This document shows, one piece after another, positions 1-9,138 of a DNA stretch of 64,000 bases. Each line of letters opens with the position of its first letter. Positions within the stretch are counted from its first letter, which is position 1. A model generated the notes under the pieces. That model ran no database searches. It saw nothing but the letters and a program-made list of their open reading frames with translations, and was not told the origin of the DNA. The stretch covers positions 8,370,001 through 8,434,000 of the forward strand of contig CP109468.1 in the NCBI GenBank assembly GCA_036227345.1. The letters run 5' to 3'. Both the position numbers and the translations under genes were made by a program. The stretch is from Streptomyces sp. NBC_01463 (GTDB lineage: Bacteria > Actinomycetota > Actinomycetes > Streptomycetales > Streptomycetaceae).

Positions 1-1
1 C

Positions 2-490
2 CGGGGCCAGGCCATGCGCCGCACCCTCGGCCGCGCCGAGGAGCTCTTCGTCTCGGACAAGGGCGACGTGCCCCCGCCGAGTTGGATGCAGATGTTCGAC
101 GAGGCCGATCTGCACGGTATGCAGGCCCTGGCGTTCCGCACGCTGGCCGAGCACGACCCCTCGGCGGCCGTCATGGCCCAGCGCCACGCCAAGCAGGCGC
201 TGGAGCTGCGGGTCAACGGACGCCAGCGGTCCAAGATCTTCGACTACATCTCGCTGGCCTCGGCCTGCTTCATCGCCGACGACCCCGAGCAGGCCGACCG
301 CTATGCCCGGCTCGCCCTGGTGACGATGGGGGAGACCTCCTCGCACCGCACCTGGGACCGGCTGCGCGAGATGTACCGGCTGACCGGTCAGTTCGCCGGC
401 TACGCGAAGATCGAGGACCTGCGCGAGGAGATCCAGCTCTCGCTGCCGCAGAGCTCCATCATCAAGAGGCCCAGGAGTTCCGGGATCTGA
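2..490 (+). CDS. TPR-type transcriptional regulator, C-terminal part (cut by window start)
   Basis: Only the C-terminal ~160 residues lie in the window; the frame is open to the left edge. The helical pattern, with motifs such as HAKQALELR and DPEQADRYARLAL, resembles tetratricopeptide repeats found behind an N-terminal XRE-type helix-turn-helix in many Streptomyces regulators. The DNA-binding part is not visible, so the family is inferred from the repeat region only. It ends at 490, convergent with the phosphatase gene. A short GGCGCC/GGCGCC hairpin at 497-518 lies just after the stop but is weak as a terminator. Confidence 0.6.
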   Translation, partial: RGQAMRRTLGRAEELFVSDKGDVPPPSWMQMFDEADLHGMQALAFRTLAEHDPSAAVMAQRHAKQALELRVNGRQRSKIFDYISLASACFIADDPEQADRYARLALVTMGETSSHRTWDRLREMYRLTGQFAGYAKIEDLREEIQLSLPQSSIIKRPRSSGI

Positions 491-569
491 CCTGCTGGCG
501 CCACGACGGGGAGGCGCCGTCCCTCGACACCCGTGCCGTGCCGTCGCGCGGGGTACGTCCGTGCTGCCG

Positions 570-2039
570 CTACGCCCCGATGCGGGCGATGAGCACACAC
601 GCGTCGTCCAGACGCTCGGTGCCGCCGAACTCCTCGACGACGGTCCGTACGCACTCCTGCGCGGTACGGGCCTCGGCGAAGCGCGGCGCGAGTCCGAGCA
701 GTGTCTCCGTGCCCGGGCGCAGGCCGTTGCGCGTGTTCCCGTTGTCCCGGGCCAGCCCGTCGGTGTGCAGGACCAGCACGTCACCGGGCAGCAGGTGCAG
801 TTCTTCCTGCTCGTAGGTGACCCCGGACGCCGCTCCGAGCAGCACCCCGTCCGGCGGAGGGACCGGGCGCCCGGCCCCGTCGCGGAAGAGCAGCGGTGCC
901 GGGTGTCCGGCCTGCGCCCAGTCCAGCCTGCGGGTGGCGGGGTCGAACCGGCAGCACACCGCGCTGCCCAGCGCGGGCTGGATCGATGTCTCCAGTAACT
1001 GGTTGAGGTGCCCCATCAGCGCCCCGGGTTCGATCCCGGCCACGGCCATGCCGCGCAGCGCACCGAGGATCATCGCCATGGCGGAGGTGGCCTGGATGCC
1101 GTGACCGGTGAGATCGCCGACCGTGAGCAGCGTCCTGCCGTCCGGCAGTTCCATCGCGTCGTACCAGCCGCCACCGATCAGGGCGCTCGATTCCGAGGGC
1201 AGGTAGTGGGCCGCGATGTCCAGGGCCCCGGGCCCCTGGTCCGGGAGGCGCAGCGAGCCCCGCCACGGCGGGAGCACGGCCTCCTGCAGATCCATGGCCA
1301 TCCGGCGCTCGGCCCGGGCGATGTCCTGCTGGCGGCGGGCCGACTCCTGCGTCCGGCGTACCGTCTGCCGGCTGCGGTGCAGCGCGCTGACATCGCGCAG
1401 GACCGCCCACATGGAGGCGGTGCAGCCGTCCGCGTCGAGCACGGGCTCGCCCATCATGTGCAGGCTCCGCATCCGCCCGTCCGGGCGCAGGATGCGGAAT
1501 TCACCGTCTATCGGCTTGCCGTCGACGAGGCAGTCGGTCACCAGCGCGGTGAGCAGCGGCTGGTCCTCGGGCAGGAGTACGGCGGGCAGGTCGTCCAGGG
1601 AGAGCGGTCCGGCCTCGGCGGTGCGGCCGAAGATCTGGAACAGTTCGTCGGACCAGGTCACCTCGTCGGTGAGCAGATTCCATTCGGCGCTGCCCACCCG
1701 GCCGATCAGGGAGCCCGGCTGCTCGTCGGCGATCGGCTCCTGGCCGGTCAGCGGGGCCGTCCGCGCAGCGAGCTGTTCCGCCGCCTCGGGCGAGAGCCCT
1801 TCCTTCAGCTGTCCCAGATGTGCGCCCAGATCGTCGAGCTGATGCACCGCGAGATCGCAGAGCGCGCGCTGCCAGCGCAGCTGCGGGTCGTCCTCGTCGA
1901 CCAGGACGGTGTCGCGCCGCACCGCGTCCACGTCGCCGCGCAGCCGACGCGTCCGGCTGATCAACGCGTCTACGGCATCACCGGCATCGCGCTCGGGCGG
2001 CTGGGGTGCGGGGCGGTCCGCGGACAGGTGGGGCGGCAT
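570..2039 (-). CDS. PAS-SpoIIE (PPM-type) phosphatase with an altered metal site
   Basis: 489 residues from the ATG at 2039, preceded by GGAG seven bases upstream; longer starts lack a good ribosome site. A PAS-like segment (about 110-235) precedes a SpoIIE/PP2C domain (about 260-489). In Streptomyces such proteins usually dephosphorylate anti-anti-sigma factors. The domain keeps GDLTGHG, but the usual GGDWYDA motif reads GGGWYDA: residue 291 (codon 1169-1167) is Gly instead of the metal-binding Asp. SpoIIE needs the equivalent Asp (D610), so this protein may be inactive or use another metal geometry. It has no anti-sigma partner next door. The family call is firm; activity is uncertain. Confidence 0.9.
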   Translation of the reverse strand: MPPHLSADRPAPQPPERDAGDAVDALISRTRRLRGDVDAVRRDTVLVDEDDPQLRWQRALCDLAVHQLDDLGAHLGQLKEGLSPEAAEQLAARTAPLTGQEPIADEQPGSLIGRVGSAEWNLLTDEVTWSDELFQIFGRTAEAGPLSLDDLPAVLLPEDQPLLTALVTDCLVDGKPIDGEFRILRPDGRMRSLHMMGEPVLDADGCTASMWAVLRDVSALHRSRQTVRRTQESARRQQDIARAERRMAMDLQEAVLPPWRGSLRLPDQGPGALDIAAHYLPSESSALIGGGWYDAMELPDGRTLLTVGDLTGHGIQATSAMAMILGALRGMAVAGIEPGALMGHLNQLLETSIQPALGSAVCCRFDPATRRLDWAQAGHPAPLLFRDGAGRPVPPPDGVLLGAASGVTYEQEELHLLPGDVLVLHTDGLARDNGNTRNGLRPGTETLLGLAPRFAEARTAQECVRTVVEEFGGTERLDDACVLIARIGA

Positions 2040-2384
2040 GTCGTACTCCGATACAGGCGCGGTACAACCAGGGTCTGAGGGTGGACCGAATACGACTGTT
2101 GCACAGCCGAAGGGACCCCGTAAGTGGTTTGGCAACACTCGATGCGTTCTTGCACCCGTCATATGCCAGCGGCTGACCGGAACGGCGATCCGTCGAACAC
2201 CCTTGCTGGATGCGGGTGTTGATGCAAGTCATCCGGCGCGCGGTGACGGTCGAGCGCCTGTGCGAGCCGGTTGCGCGCGGTGCGCGCGGGCGGCCGAGGG
2301 GCATATGCGGCCGGAGCCCCCGCGACCGGCGGGGGCTCCGGGGCCGGCCGGTCCGGTCCGCCGGGGCGGTGGCGGCCGGTGGGA
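2040..2384. other. Intergenic region between two leftward genes
   Basis: 345 bases. It holds a strong terminator hairpin (2311-2341) for the gene to the right. Roughly 2085-2165 is less G+C-rich than its surroundings and probably contains the phosphatase promoter, but I could not assign a convincing -35/-10 pair. No credible small gene was seen. Confidence 0.5.
2311..2341 (-). terminator. Strong intrinsic terminator hairpin
   Basis: A 13-bp perfect stem (CCGGAGCCCCCGC / GCGGGGGCTCCGG) with a 5-base loop, 44 bases after the stop of the tendamistat-like gene. There is no T-tract, as is common in Streptomyces. Confidence 0.75.
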
Positions 2385-2678
2385 TCAGCAGAGTGCGATA
2401 CGGCCGTACGAGCCCATCTTCCACTTCCATTCGAGGGTCTCGCCGGGGGTGGTGGTCCAGCAGCTCCGGTCGGGGCCGTGGTCGATGACCAGCTGGATGT
2501 GCATGTTGCGGCCGCAGTTGTTGGTCGTCCAGGCGGTCTTGTTCTGCTTGATGACCTCGCGCGCCACGCAGGCGGGCGCGGTGTCACCCGCGGCGGCCGC
2601 CGGGCCGGCCGCGGTGATCGAACAGGCGGCGATCATGGCGGTGGCCGCCAGCGTGGTCAGGGCGTTCTTCAGGCGCAT
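2385..2678 (-). CDS. Small secreted tendamistat-like peptide
   Basis: 97 residues: a signal peptide ending near AGPAAAA (about residue 29), then a ~65-residue mature peptide with four cysteines arranged C-x17-C ... C-x23-C. This spacing and the predicted all-beta character resemble the proteinaceous alpha-amylase inhibitor tendamistat, which has two disulfides in a similar order. The tendamistat amylase-binding WRY motif is absent, so amylase inhibition should not be assumed. It is single-gene, with its own terminator. Start chosen at the ATG with GAGGA about 9 bases upstream. The fold assignment is an inference from cysteine spacing. Confidence 0.65.
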   Translation of the reverse strand: MRLKNALTTLAATAMIAACSITAAGPAAAAGDTAPACVAREVIKQNKTAWTTNNCGRNMHIQLVIDHGPDRSCWTTTPGETLEWKWKMGSYGRIALC

Positions 2679-2834
2679 GGCTCACATTCCTCGGGAGGTC
2701 CTCTGCTGTGTCGGGCACAGCGATCAACGAGCGTCGCCGCCCCGCGTGACGGCGTCACGGAAGCGCGTTGGGCGCCCCGTGCGGGAGTGCGGAGGGGGCG
2801 GGAATGCTCCGGGCCGTGCCCGCGTTACACGACC

Positions 2835-2857
2835 GGAACGAAAACGAATCCCGTTCC
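2835..2857 (+). promoter_or_regulatory. Candidate Zur operator upstream of zinc-free L33/L31
   Basis: Inverted repeat GGAACG-N11-CGTTCC with an A-rich core (GAAAACGAATCC) 42 bases before the L33 start. Aligned to the Streptomyces Zur consensus (ATGAAAATCATTTTCAT) it matches at 10 of 17 positions, with mostly transition differences. Cysteine-free L33/L31 paralogues are classically Zur-repressed, which supports the call. By eye only. Confidence 0.5.
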
Positions 2858-2898
2858 CATCAAGGGTCCGGGATCGCTGTACGAGTCCGGAGGTGCCC

Positions 2899-3063
2899 AT
2901 GGCCCGCAGTGAAGCCCGTCCCGTCGTCACCCTCCGCTCGACCGCCGGAACGGGGCAGAGCTACGTGACGCGTAAGAGCCGTCGCAACAACCCCGACCGG
3001 CTGGTCCTGCGCAAGTTCGACCCCGCGGCCGGCCGCCACGTGCTGTTCCGCGAGGAACGCTGA
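2899..3063 (+). CDS. rpmG: 50S ribosomal protein L33, zinc-free (C-) paralogue
   Basis: 54 residues with the L33 pattern ([30 protein letters not shown]) and no cysteine, so it is the type that does not bind zinc. The start ATG follows GGAGG with good spacing. It lies 62 bases before an L31 type B gene, and the two very likely form one transcript. In actinobacteria such alternative ribosomal proteins replace the zinc-binding versions during zinc starvation under Zur control. The candidate Zur site at 2835-2857 fits this. Confidence 0.9.
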   Translation: MARSEARPVVTLRSTAGTGQSYVTRKSRRNNPDRLVLRKFDPAAGRHVLFREER

Positions 3064-3125
3064 CCGGCGGCCGAGCAGGCCGCACCGCCGTCCGCCCACT
3101 CCACCGCATCAGGGAAGGAACATCC

Positions 3126-3389
3126 ATGAAGTCCCGAATCCACCCCGTCTCCCGTCCGGTGGTCTTCCGTGACCGCGCCTCGGGGGCTGCCTTCCTCACC
3201 CGGTCGACCGCCGACTCGGATCAGCGTGTGACCTGGGAGGACGGCCGGAGCTATCCCGTCATCGACGTGGAGACCTCCTCGGCGAGCCACCCGTTCTACA
3301 CGGGGAACCAGCAGGTGCTGGACACGGCCGGCCGGATCGAGCAGTTCAACCGTCGCTACGGCACCGGGGTGTCCGCCCCCGGGGCGTGA
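3126..3389 (+). CDS. rpmE2: 50S ribosomal protein L31 type B (zinc-free)
   Basis: 87 residues, with typical L31 type B features: N-terminal [23 protein letters not shown], and [10 protein letters not shown] near the end. The CxxC zinc motif of type A L31 is missing. It follows AAGGAA and sits directly behind rpmG, so the pair probably acts together as a zinc-sparing ribosome remodelling set. An S14 or L28 partner often seen in such operons is not present here. Confidence 0.92.
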   Translation: MKSRIHPVSRPVVFRDRASGAAFLTRSTADSDQRVTWEDGRSYPVIDVETSSASHPFYTGNQQVLDTAGRIEQFNRRYGTGVSAPGA

Positions 3390-3568
3390 CGCCGAGTCGT
3401 ACCGCCCGGCCTTCCGTGCCCTGGATCACAGTCCGGGGTGCGGATTCCCGGGAACAGGAGTCGGTGGTTTATCGTTCACCTATATGTGGACGATGCGCTG
3501 AGCGCCGCCACCTGAGCCGCCCCGGCTGGATTCCCCCGATCCGGCCGGGGCTTCCTTCTGCCCGGGGC

Positions 3569-4258
3569 CTACGGCCCCTCGCGCGCCGGAACCGCACGCC
3601 GCCCCGTCGCTTCGACGAGCAGCGCCGCAGCGGCCAGCGCGGCCGCCGGCACGGCCCCGGCCGCCGGCCACAGGCGCACCGCCAGCGCGGCCACCGCCGC
3701 ACCCGCCACCACGGAGACCAGCCGGCCGACGACCCAGCCGTCCCCGCGGCGCAGGGCCCCCCGGGCGAGCCGCCCGACCAGTGAGGTCAGCGTCCCGGTG
3801 AAGTAGTTCGTGGGAGTGGCACGCACCCGTCCCTGGATGCCCATCGCCAGCGCCATGAGCACCAGCAGGCCCAGTGACTCGCCGTCCGAGGTGATCACGC
3901 CGCAGGCCCACAGCACCGCGCCGGCGGCCAGCAGCACCACCTCGGCCAGCAGCATCACCGGCAGCCGCCACCACGTCCGCTCACCCGCCACCGCGCCCCA
4001 GGCCACCCCGCAGCCGTAACCGGCCAGCGCGGTGACCACGCGCAGCGCGACTCCGTCCTCCCCGGCCCCCGCCGCCGAGGCGCCCAGCAGCACAAGGTTG
4101 CCCGTCATCACCCCGGCGAAGACCTGGCCGACCCGGAGGAACACGAAGGCGTCCGCCGCCCCGGAGGCAGCCGACAGCAGCAGGAGCGCCGCATGCCCGC
4201 GGGGATCGTCCGCGGTGTCGCGGCCGGCCGGATCGGTGGAGGCGGTGGAGGTCGGCAC
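3569..4258 (-). CDS. DUF1275 (YoaK-like) membrane protein
   Basis: 229 residues with about six hydrophobic segments and DUF1275 signatures near the N-terminus (SGAADAFVFLRVGQVFAGVMTGN) and in the middle (GIQGRVRATPTNYFTGTLT). The family is integral to the membrane and has no firmly established function. A GTG start at 4258 was chosen; an in-frame extension cannot be excluded. The gene lies downstream of the photolyase, with a GGCGC tandem repeat in the 108-base gap. Confidence 0.85.
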   Translation of the reverse strand: MPTSTASTDPAGRDTADDPRGHAALLLLSAASGAADAFVFLRVGQVFAGVMTGNLVLLGASAAGAGEDGVALRVVTALAGYGCGVAWGAVAGERTWWRLPVMLLAEVVLLAAGAVLWACGVITSDGESLGLLVLMALAMGIQGRVRATPTNYFTGTLTSLVGRLARGALRRGDGWVVGRLVSVVAGAAVAALAVRLWPAAGAVPAAALAAAALLVEATGRRAVPAREGP

Positions 4259-4304
4259 GTCAGCATCTTCGCCGCCATCCCGCAGGCCGGGCGACGTTGC
4301 CCCC

Positions 4305-4346
4305 GGCGCGGCGCGGCGCGGCGCGGCGCGGCGCGGCGCGGCGCGG
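4305..4346. repeat. (GGCGC)8 pentanucleotide tandem repeat
   Basis: Eight perfect copies of GGCGC plus two bases, in the gap between the photolyase stop (4367) and the DUF1275 start (4258). Copy number could vary by slippage and change the distance or leader of the downstream gene. Confidence 0.9.
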
Positions 4347-4366
4347 TGCCGGGTCCGGACCCGGCC

Positions 4367-5740
4367 TCAGTCCAGGCCGCGCGCCCGCCGGAAGCGGGCC
4401 AGCCCGTCGGACAGTTCCACGATCGGCTCCGGATAGTCCGGGCGGTCGCTCTCCGGCCCCCGGAGCTTCCAGGGCTCGTGCACGGCGGGCCCGGACACTC
4501 CCGCCAGTTCCGGCACCCAGCGACGCACATAGCTGCCGTCCGGGTCGTAGCGCCGGGCCTGCGTCACGGGGTTGAGCACCCGGTTGGGGCGGCTGTCCGT
4601 GCCTGTTCCCGCCATCCACTGCCAGTTCAGCTGGTTGTTGGCGACGTCTCCGTCGACCAGCAGGTCCAGGAAGTGCTGTGCGCCGATGCGCCAGTCCACG
4701 TACAGGGTCTTGGTCAGGAAGCCCGCGGCGAGGAGCCGGCCGCGGTTGTGCATCCAGCCCTCATGGAGCAGCTGGCGCAGCGCGGCGTCGACCACCGGGT
4801 AGCCGGTGCGCCCCTGCCGCCAGGCCTCGATCTCCTCGGCCGCGTCCGCCTCGGACCGCCACCGGTCGTGCCGGGTGCGGTAGTCCTCGTGGGACACGGC
4901 GGGCCGGGCCGCGAGGACCTGGTGGTGGAACTCGCGCCAGCACAGCTGCCGGACGAAGGCGTCGGCTCCGGTCCCGCCGGCGGAACGGGCCCGGTGGACG
5001 AGCTCGACGGGGGACAGGGTGCCGAAGTGCAGATGCGGCGAGAGCCGGGACGTCGCGTCCCCGGCCAGGTCGTCGTGCCCGTCCTCGTACGCCGTGATCC
5101 CGTGCCGCCGCCACGCCGTCAGCCGGGTACGGGCCTGTCGTTCCCCGCCTTCGGCGAGCCCCGGCGAGACCCCGGACACGTCCGGGCGGAGCGGCACCGG
5201 CTCGGACCCGGGCCCGTCCGGGACCGGTACGGAGCGGGGCGCGCCGAACGCGTCCCTGATCCGTTCCGTGGACCAGTGCCTGAAGTACGGGGTGAACACC
5301 GCGAAGTGGTCCGACGCGGCGGGCGTCACGGCACCGGGCGCCACCGCCGTGACCACGCCGTCGTGGACGTGCAGCCGCCGGCCGCCGGACTCCAGCGCCG
5401 CGCGCAGCCGTTCCTCGCGGCGGCGGGCGTAGGCGCTGACGCCCGCGGCCACATGGACGTCGCCGGCGCCGGTCTCGGAGACGATCCGCCCCACCTCTTC
5501 GACGACATCGCCCGAGCGGATCACCAGCCGTCCGCCCCGCTCGCGCAGCCCGGCGTCGAGGTCTCTCAGACAGTCCGCGAGGAAGGCCAGTCGGTTGGGG
5601 GCACCGAATCCGGCCTCCGTGATCGCCCGGTCGCGGACGAAGAGAGGCACGACCTCGTCAGCCGCCGCGAGGGCCGCCCGCATCGGCGGGTGGTCGTGGA
5701 GCCGGAGATCGGCGGTGAACAGGACGACCGCTACGGTCAT
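4367..5740 (-). CDS. phr: Deoxyribodipyrimidine photo-lyase
   Basis: 457 residues from the ATG at 5740, which has AGGAG eight bases upstream. It has the N-terminal antenna-chromophore Rossmann domain (VLFTADLRLHDHP) and the C-terminal FAD-binding domain with conserved pieces such as SPHLHFGTLSP, FVRQLCWREFHHQ, and the stretch MHNRGRLLAAGFLTKTL followed by DWRIG. It repairs cyclobutane pyrimidine dimers using light. The gene is 67 bases downstream of an SDR/DUF2867 gene in the same direction, a pairing seen in other actinobacteria, so the two are probably co-transcribed. Confidence 0.93.
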   Translation of the reverse strand: MTVAVVLFTADLRLHDHPPMRAALAAADEVVPLFVRDRAITEAGFGAPNRLAFLADCLRDLDAGLRERGGRLVIRSGDVVEEVGRIVSETGAGDVHVAAGVSAYARRREERLRAALESGGRRLHVHDGVVTAVAPGAVTPAASDHFAVFTPYFRHWSTERIRDAFGAPRSVPVPDGPGSEPVPLRPDVSGVSPGLAEGGERQARTRLTAWRRHGITAYEDGHDDLAGDATSRLSPHLHFGTLSPVELVHRARSAGGTGADAFVRQLCWREFHHQVLAARPAVSHEDYRTRHDRWRSEADAAEEIEAWRQGRTGYPVVDAALRQLLHEGWMHNRGRLLAAGFLTKTLYVDWRIGAQHFLDLLVDGDVANNQLNWQWMAGTGTDSRPNRVLNPVTQARRYDPDGSYVRRWVPELAGVSGPAVHEPWKLRGPESDRPDYPEPIVELSDGLARFRRARGLD

Positions 5741-5807
5741 GGCGCTACTCCTGAGGGGGCCGGGGACTGCCATGCTGCCGTCCCCCGACCGCCCGCGGGC
5801 CCATCGG

Positions 5808-7337
5808 TCAGGGTGACACCGGTGCGCTCGCCCGTTCGGGTGATGCCGCGCCCTCTGCCGTACGGGCGATGTTGCGGGCCATCCCGCCGAACACGACCGA
5901 GTGGAACGGCCACACGCTCCACCAGTACGCGTGACCCAGCAGTCCGCGCGGGTGGAAGAGGGCGCGCTGGCGGTACCGCGCCCGGCCGCGGCCGTCGGGC
6001 TCCACGTGCATCTCCAGCCACGCCAGCCCCGGCAGCCGCATCTCCGCGCGCAGCCGCAGCAGGCGGCCAGGCTCGATCTCCTCGACGCGCCAGAAGTCGA
6101 GCGAGTCACCCACCCTCAGCCGGTCGGTGTCACGCCGCCCGCGCCGCAGGCCGACACCTCCCACCAGCCGGTCGAGCCACCCGCGCACCGCCCAGGCGAG
6201 CGGGAAGGAATACCAGCCGTGGTCGCCGCCGATCCCCTCGACGACGCGCCAGAGGGCCTCCGCGGACGCCTCGACCTCGCGGCCGCGCACGTCCGTGTAC
6301 AGGCTGCCGCCGGCCCAGTCGGGGTCGGTGGGCAGCGGATCGCTGGGCACGCCGGGGATCGACGCGGAGGACCACCGGGTGGTGACCCGGGCCTCCCGGA
6401 CGCGTTGCAGCGCCAGTTCCAGCGCCTTGTCGAGGCCGAACGGCTGCCCGGGACCTTCGGGGACGTACCGGGCGATGTCGTGTTCCCGGCAGACGACCTC
6501 GTACCGCAGGGACTCCGCGAGCGGGCGCGCGATCGCCCGCGGCACCGGCGTGACCAGCCCGATCCAGTGGCTGGACAGCCGCGGGGTCAGCATCGGGACG
6601 GGCAGGATCAGCCGGTGCGGAAGCGCCGCGATCTCCGCGTAGCGCTGCATCATGTCGCGGTAGGTGACGATGTCGGGTCCGCCGATGTCGAACGTGCGGC
6701 TGACCTCGCCCGGCAGCCGGGCGCTGCCGACCAGGCAGCGCAGCACGTCCCGCACCGCGACCGGCTGGATCCGTGTCGAGACCCAGCTCGGCGTCACCAT
6801 CACGGGCAGCCGTTCGGTCAGGTACCGCAGCATCTCGAACGACGCCGATCCGGATCCGATGATGACCGCGGCCCGCAGCGCGGCGGTCGGGACGCCGGAG
6901 TCCAGCAGGATCCTGCCGACCTCGGCCCGCGACCGCAGATGGGGCGACAGCTCGTGCTCGGGCACGTCGGACGGGGTGAGACCGCCGAGGTAGACGATCC
7001 GGCCGACGTGCGCGGCACGCGCCTGCTCACCGAAGACCGTGGCGGCCCTGCGGTCCGTCTCCTCGAAACCCTCGCCGGACGTCAGCGCGTGGACGAGGTA
7101 GTACGCCACGTCGATGCCCCGCAGCGCGGGCGCGAGCGAATCCGCGTCCGTGACGTCACCGCGGACGATCTCCACCTCGCCCGCCCACGGGTAGTCCCGC
7201 AGCTTCTCCGGAGTACGCGCCAGACAGCGCACCCGGTGCCCCGCCGCCAGCAGCTCCGGGACCAGCCGCCCCCCGATGTAGCCCGTGGCGCCGGTGACCA
7301 GACAGTGCAGCGGCTGATTCCCGCGGTCGCTCGTCAT
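5808..7337 (-). CDS. NAD(P)-binding SDR-family protein with DUF2867 domain
   Basis: 509 residues. An atypical SDR / NmrA-like Rossmann domain occupies the N-terminal ~300 residues, with the dinucleotide motif VTGATGYIGG at about 15-24. A DUF2867 domain follows (about 350-490), with SLYTDVRGREVEASAEALW, WYSFPLAWAVRGWLDRL and FHPRGLLGHAYWW. The substrate is unknown. It is the first gene of a probable operon with phr and is divergent from the VanZ-like gene. Co-location with photolyase suggests light or stress induction, but no operator was recognised. Confidence 0.85.
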   Translation of the reverse strand: MTSDRGNQPLHCLVTGATGYIGGRLVPELLAAGHRVRCLARTPEKLRDYPWAGEVEIVRGDVTDADSLAPALRGIDVAYYLVHALTSGEGFEETDRRAATVFGEQARAAHVGRIVYLGGLTPSDVPEHELSPHLRSRAEVGRILLDSGVPTAALRAAVIIGSGSASFEMLRYLTERLPVMVTPSWVSTRIQPVAVRDVLRCLVGSARLPGEVSRTFDIGGPDIVTYRDMMQRYAEIAALPHRLILPVPMLTPRLSSHWIGLVTPVPRAIARPLAESLRYEVVCREHDIARYVPEGPGQPFGLDKALELALQRVREARVTTRWSSASIPGVPSDPLPTDPDWAGGSLYTDVRGREVEASAEALWRVVEGIGGDHGWYSFPLAWAVRGWLDRLVGGVGLRRGRRDTDRLRVGDSLDFWRVEEIEPGRLLRLRAEMRLPGLAWLEMHVEPDGRGRARYRQRALFHPRGLLGHAYWWSVWPFHSVVFGGMARNIARTAEGAASPERASAPVSP

Positions 7338-7480
7338 GGGGTCTCCGCATCAGTCGGTCCTGCCGTGTCCGGCGTACTGCTCGCACACCGGCCCGCTCCG
7401 ACCAGTCTGGCTTCCGATCCGCCGCGACGCAGTGTGCCGCCGGCAGGTGTGACGTGGCCGGTCGTGGGCAACTGTCGGCC

Positions 7481-8155
7481 ATGAATGCAGAGGCTGGAAG
7501 AGGTCCGCGCAACGGAACGCGGCACAGGACATGGGGCCGTGTGCTGCTCCAGGTCAGCATCCTGGTACTGGCCCTCCTGGCCATGGTCGGTTTCTCCGTC
7601 GTCCTGGCGAAGGTGACGCTCACACCGTCGCCCGCGTCGGAGGACATCGTCACGTCGAACCTGCGCCCGGGGCGCTCGCTGCGGCAGTACGCCGAGGACT
7701 ACACGTTCCTCGCCGCCTGCAAACAGGCGGGCGGCAACCTGGTGCTGGGCATGCCGTTCGGCGTTCTGCTGCCCATCCTCGTGCCGCGGCGGCTGCGCAT
7801 GGTCCGCATGGTGCTGCTGACCGTCCTGGTCATCGTCGTGGTGGAACTGGTGCAGGGAGCCCTCGTCGCTGGGCGCGCGTTCGACATCGACGACGTCATC
7901 CTCAACACGGCCGGCGCGCTGCTCGGTTATCTGCTGGTGGGGCGGCGGCTGAGCCACCGCTACCACGTGCTCGCCGCCGGACCCGAGCCCGAGCCGGCTC
8001 CGGCCCGCAAGAAGGAGGCTCCGGCGCGCAAACCGCGTCCGAAGCCCGCCCGTCCCCGGACCGGGAAGCCGACCGGCCGGGCGGCCACGTCCTGGACGCG
8101 GGTGCGCCAGGGAGTACGGGCCGGCTTCACCCGGACACGCGTCCGCAAGGGCTGA
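7481..8155 (+). CDS. VanZ-like membrane protein with basic tail
   Basis: About 224 residues. Hydrophobic segments at about 20-45, 85-100, 110-130 and 140-160 contain VanZ-like features (GGNLVLGMPFGVLLPIL, VVELVQG, FDIDDVILNTAGALLGYLL). The last ~65 residues are a very basic Lys/Arg/Pro tail (EPEPAPARKKEAPARKPRP), unusual for plain VanZ. The start is ambiguous: ATG 7481 is used here; GTG 7454 in frame is the alternative and neither has a strong ribosome site. VanZ relatives may affect teicoplanin resistance, but most are uncharacterised. Confidence 0.8.
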   Translation: MNAEAGRGPRNGTRHRTWGRVLLQVSILVLALLAMVGFSVVLAKVTLTPSPASEDIVTSNLRPGRSLRQYAEDYTFLAACKQAGGNLVLGMPFGVLLPILVPRRLRMVRMVLLTVLVIVVVELVQGALVAGRAFDIDDVILNTAGALLGYLLVGRRLSHRYHVLAAGPEPEPAPARKKEAPARKPRPKPARPRTGKPTGRAATSWTRVRQGVRAGFTRTRVRKG

Positions 8156-8156
8156 C

Positions 8157-8202
8157 CCACGGCCGGGGCCCGGCGGAGCAGCCGCCCGGGCCCCGGCCGT
8201 GG
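8157..8202 (+). terminator. Very strong terminator hairpin
   Basis: A 17-bp perfect inverted repeat (CCACGGCCGGGGCCCGG and its complement) with a 12-base loop, starting two bases after the VanZ-like stop codon. No T-tract. Confidence 0.85.
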
Positions 8203-8314
8203 CACCCGATCGGACCGTGGCCGTTTGCAGGCCGTCCCCGGCGGTCCCAGCGTGGGGTGACTGTGACGCCGCATCTCCCGCAGGCGTACGGACCACCTGC
8301 CGAGGAGAAGCGAC

Positions 8315-9097
8315 ATGGCCGACGCGCAATGGAGCCCGGGGCGAAGGACCGGGGACGCGGACGAATTCCTGCCCGTCCTGGACATCATCGAGCCCACGCG
8401 CCAGCGGCGGCTCACCGTCCTGGTCCGCCTCCTCCTGCTGATCCCGCACTTCATCGTGCTGTTCGTCCTGGAGATCGCGGCCTTCTTCACCGTGGTGTTC
8501 GGCTGGTTCGCGGCCCTCGTCCTGGGCCGGCTGCCCGAACCCGTCTTCCGCTTCCTCGCGGCGGTCCTCGCCTACCGCACCCGGGTCGCCGCGAGCGGCA
8601 TGCTCCTCGTCGACCGCTATCCGCCGTTCACCTTGACCCAGCCGTCCGGCTACCCGGTCGCGATCGACGTCCGTCCGACGCGGCTCAACCGGCTGGCCGT
8701 GTTCTTCCGGCTGATCCTGGTGATTCCCGCCGCCATCCTGCAGAGCCTCGCCACGTCCGGCTGGTGCGTCCTGGCGGTCGTGTGGTGGCTGATCACGCTG
8801 ATCCTGGGCCGGATGCCCCGCCCCCTGTTCGAGGCGACCGCGGCCACCCTGCGCTACGAGATGCGGGTGTCCGCCTATCTCTCGATGCTCACCCCCGCCT
8901 ACCCCAAGGGGTTCTTCGGCGAGGACGCCCTGTCCGTACCGCAGCAGCAGGGACGGTCCGCGACCCGCCCCCTGGTCATGAGCACCGCGGGCAAGGTGCT
9001 GCTGGTCCTCTTCCTCGTCCTCGGGCTCGTCAGCAGCGTGACGACGTCGGTGACCCGCTCGTCGTCCGACGACAGCGACTACCACGCGCGGGGATAA
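8315..9097 (+). CDS. DUF4389 membrane protein
   Basis: 260 residues, preceded by GAGGAG. Two similar halves each contain a hydrophobic hairpin (LTVLVRLLLLIPHFIVLF and LAVFFRLILVIPAAILQSL) followed by a LGRLPEP/LGRMPRP motif and an aromatic YRTRV/YEMRV segment, the DUF4389 pattern. A fifth hydrophobic segment lies near the C-terminus (VLLVLFLVLGLVS). Function is unknown; proteins of this type are common in actinobacteria. It stands alone between a strong terminator and a DinB gene. Confidence 0.85.
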   Translation: MADAQWSPGRRTGDADEFLPVLDIIEPTRQRRLTVLVRLLLLIPHFIVLFVLEIAAFFTVVFGWFAALVLGRLPEPVFRFLAAVLAYRTRVAASGMLLVDRYPPFTLTQPSGYPVAIDVRPTRLNRLAVFFRLILVIPAAILQSLATSGWCVLAVVWWLITLILGRMPRPLFEATAATLRYEMRVSAYLSMLTPAYPKGFFGEDALSVPQQQGRSATRPLVMSTAGKVLLVLFLVLGLVSSVTTSVTRSSSDDSDYHARG

Positions 9098-9138
9098 AGC
9101 GCTCGTGCGATTCACCCGCATGCAGGCATGATCACCCG

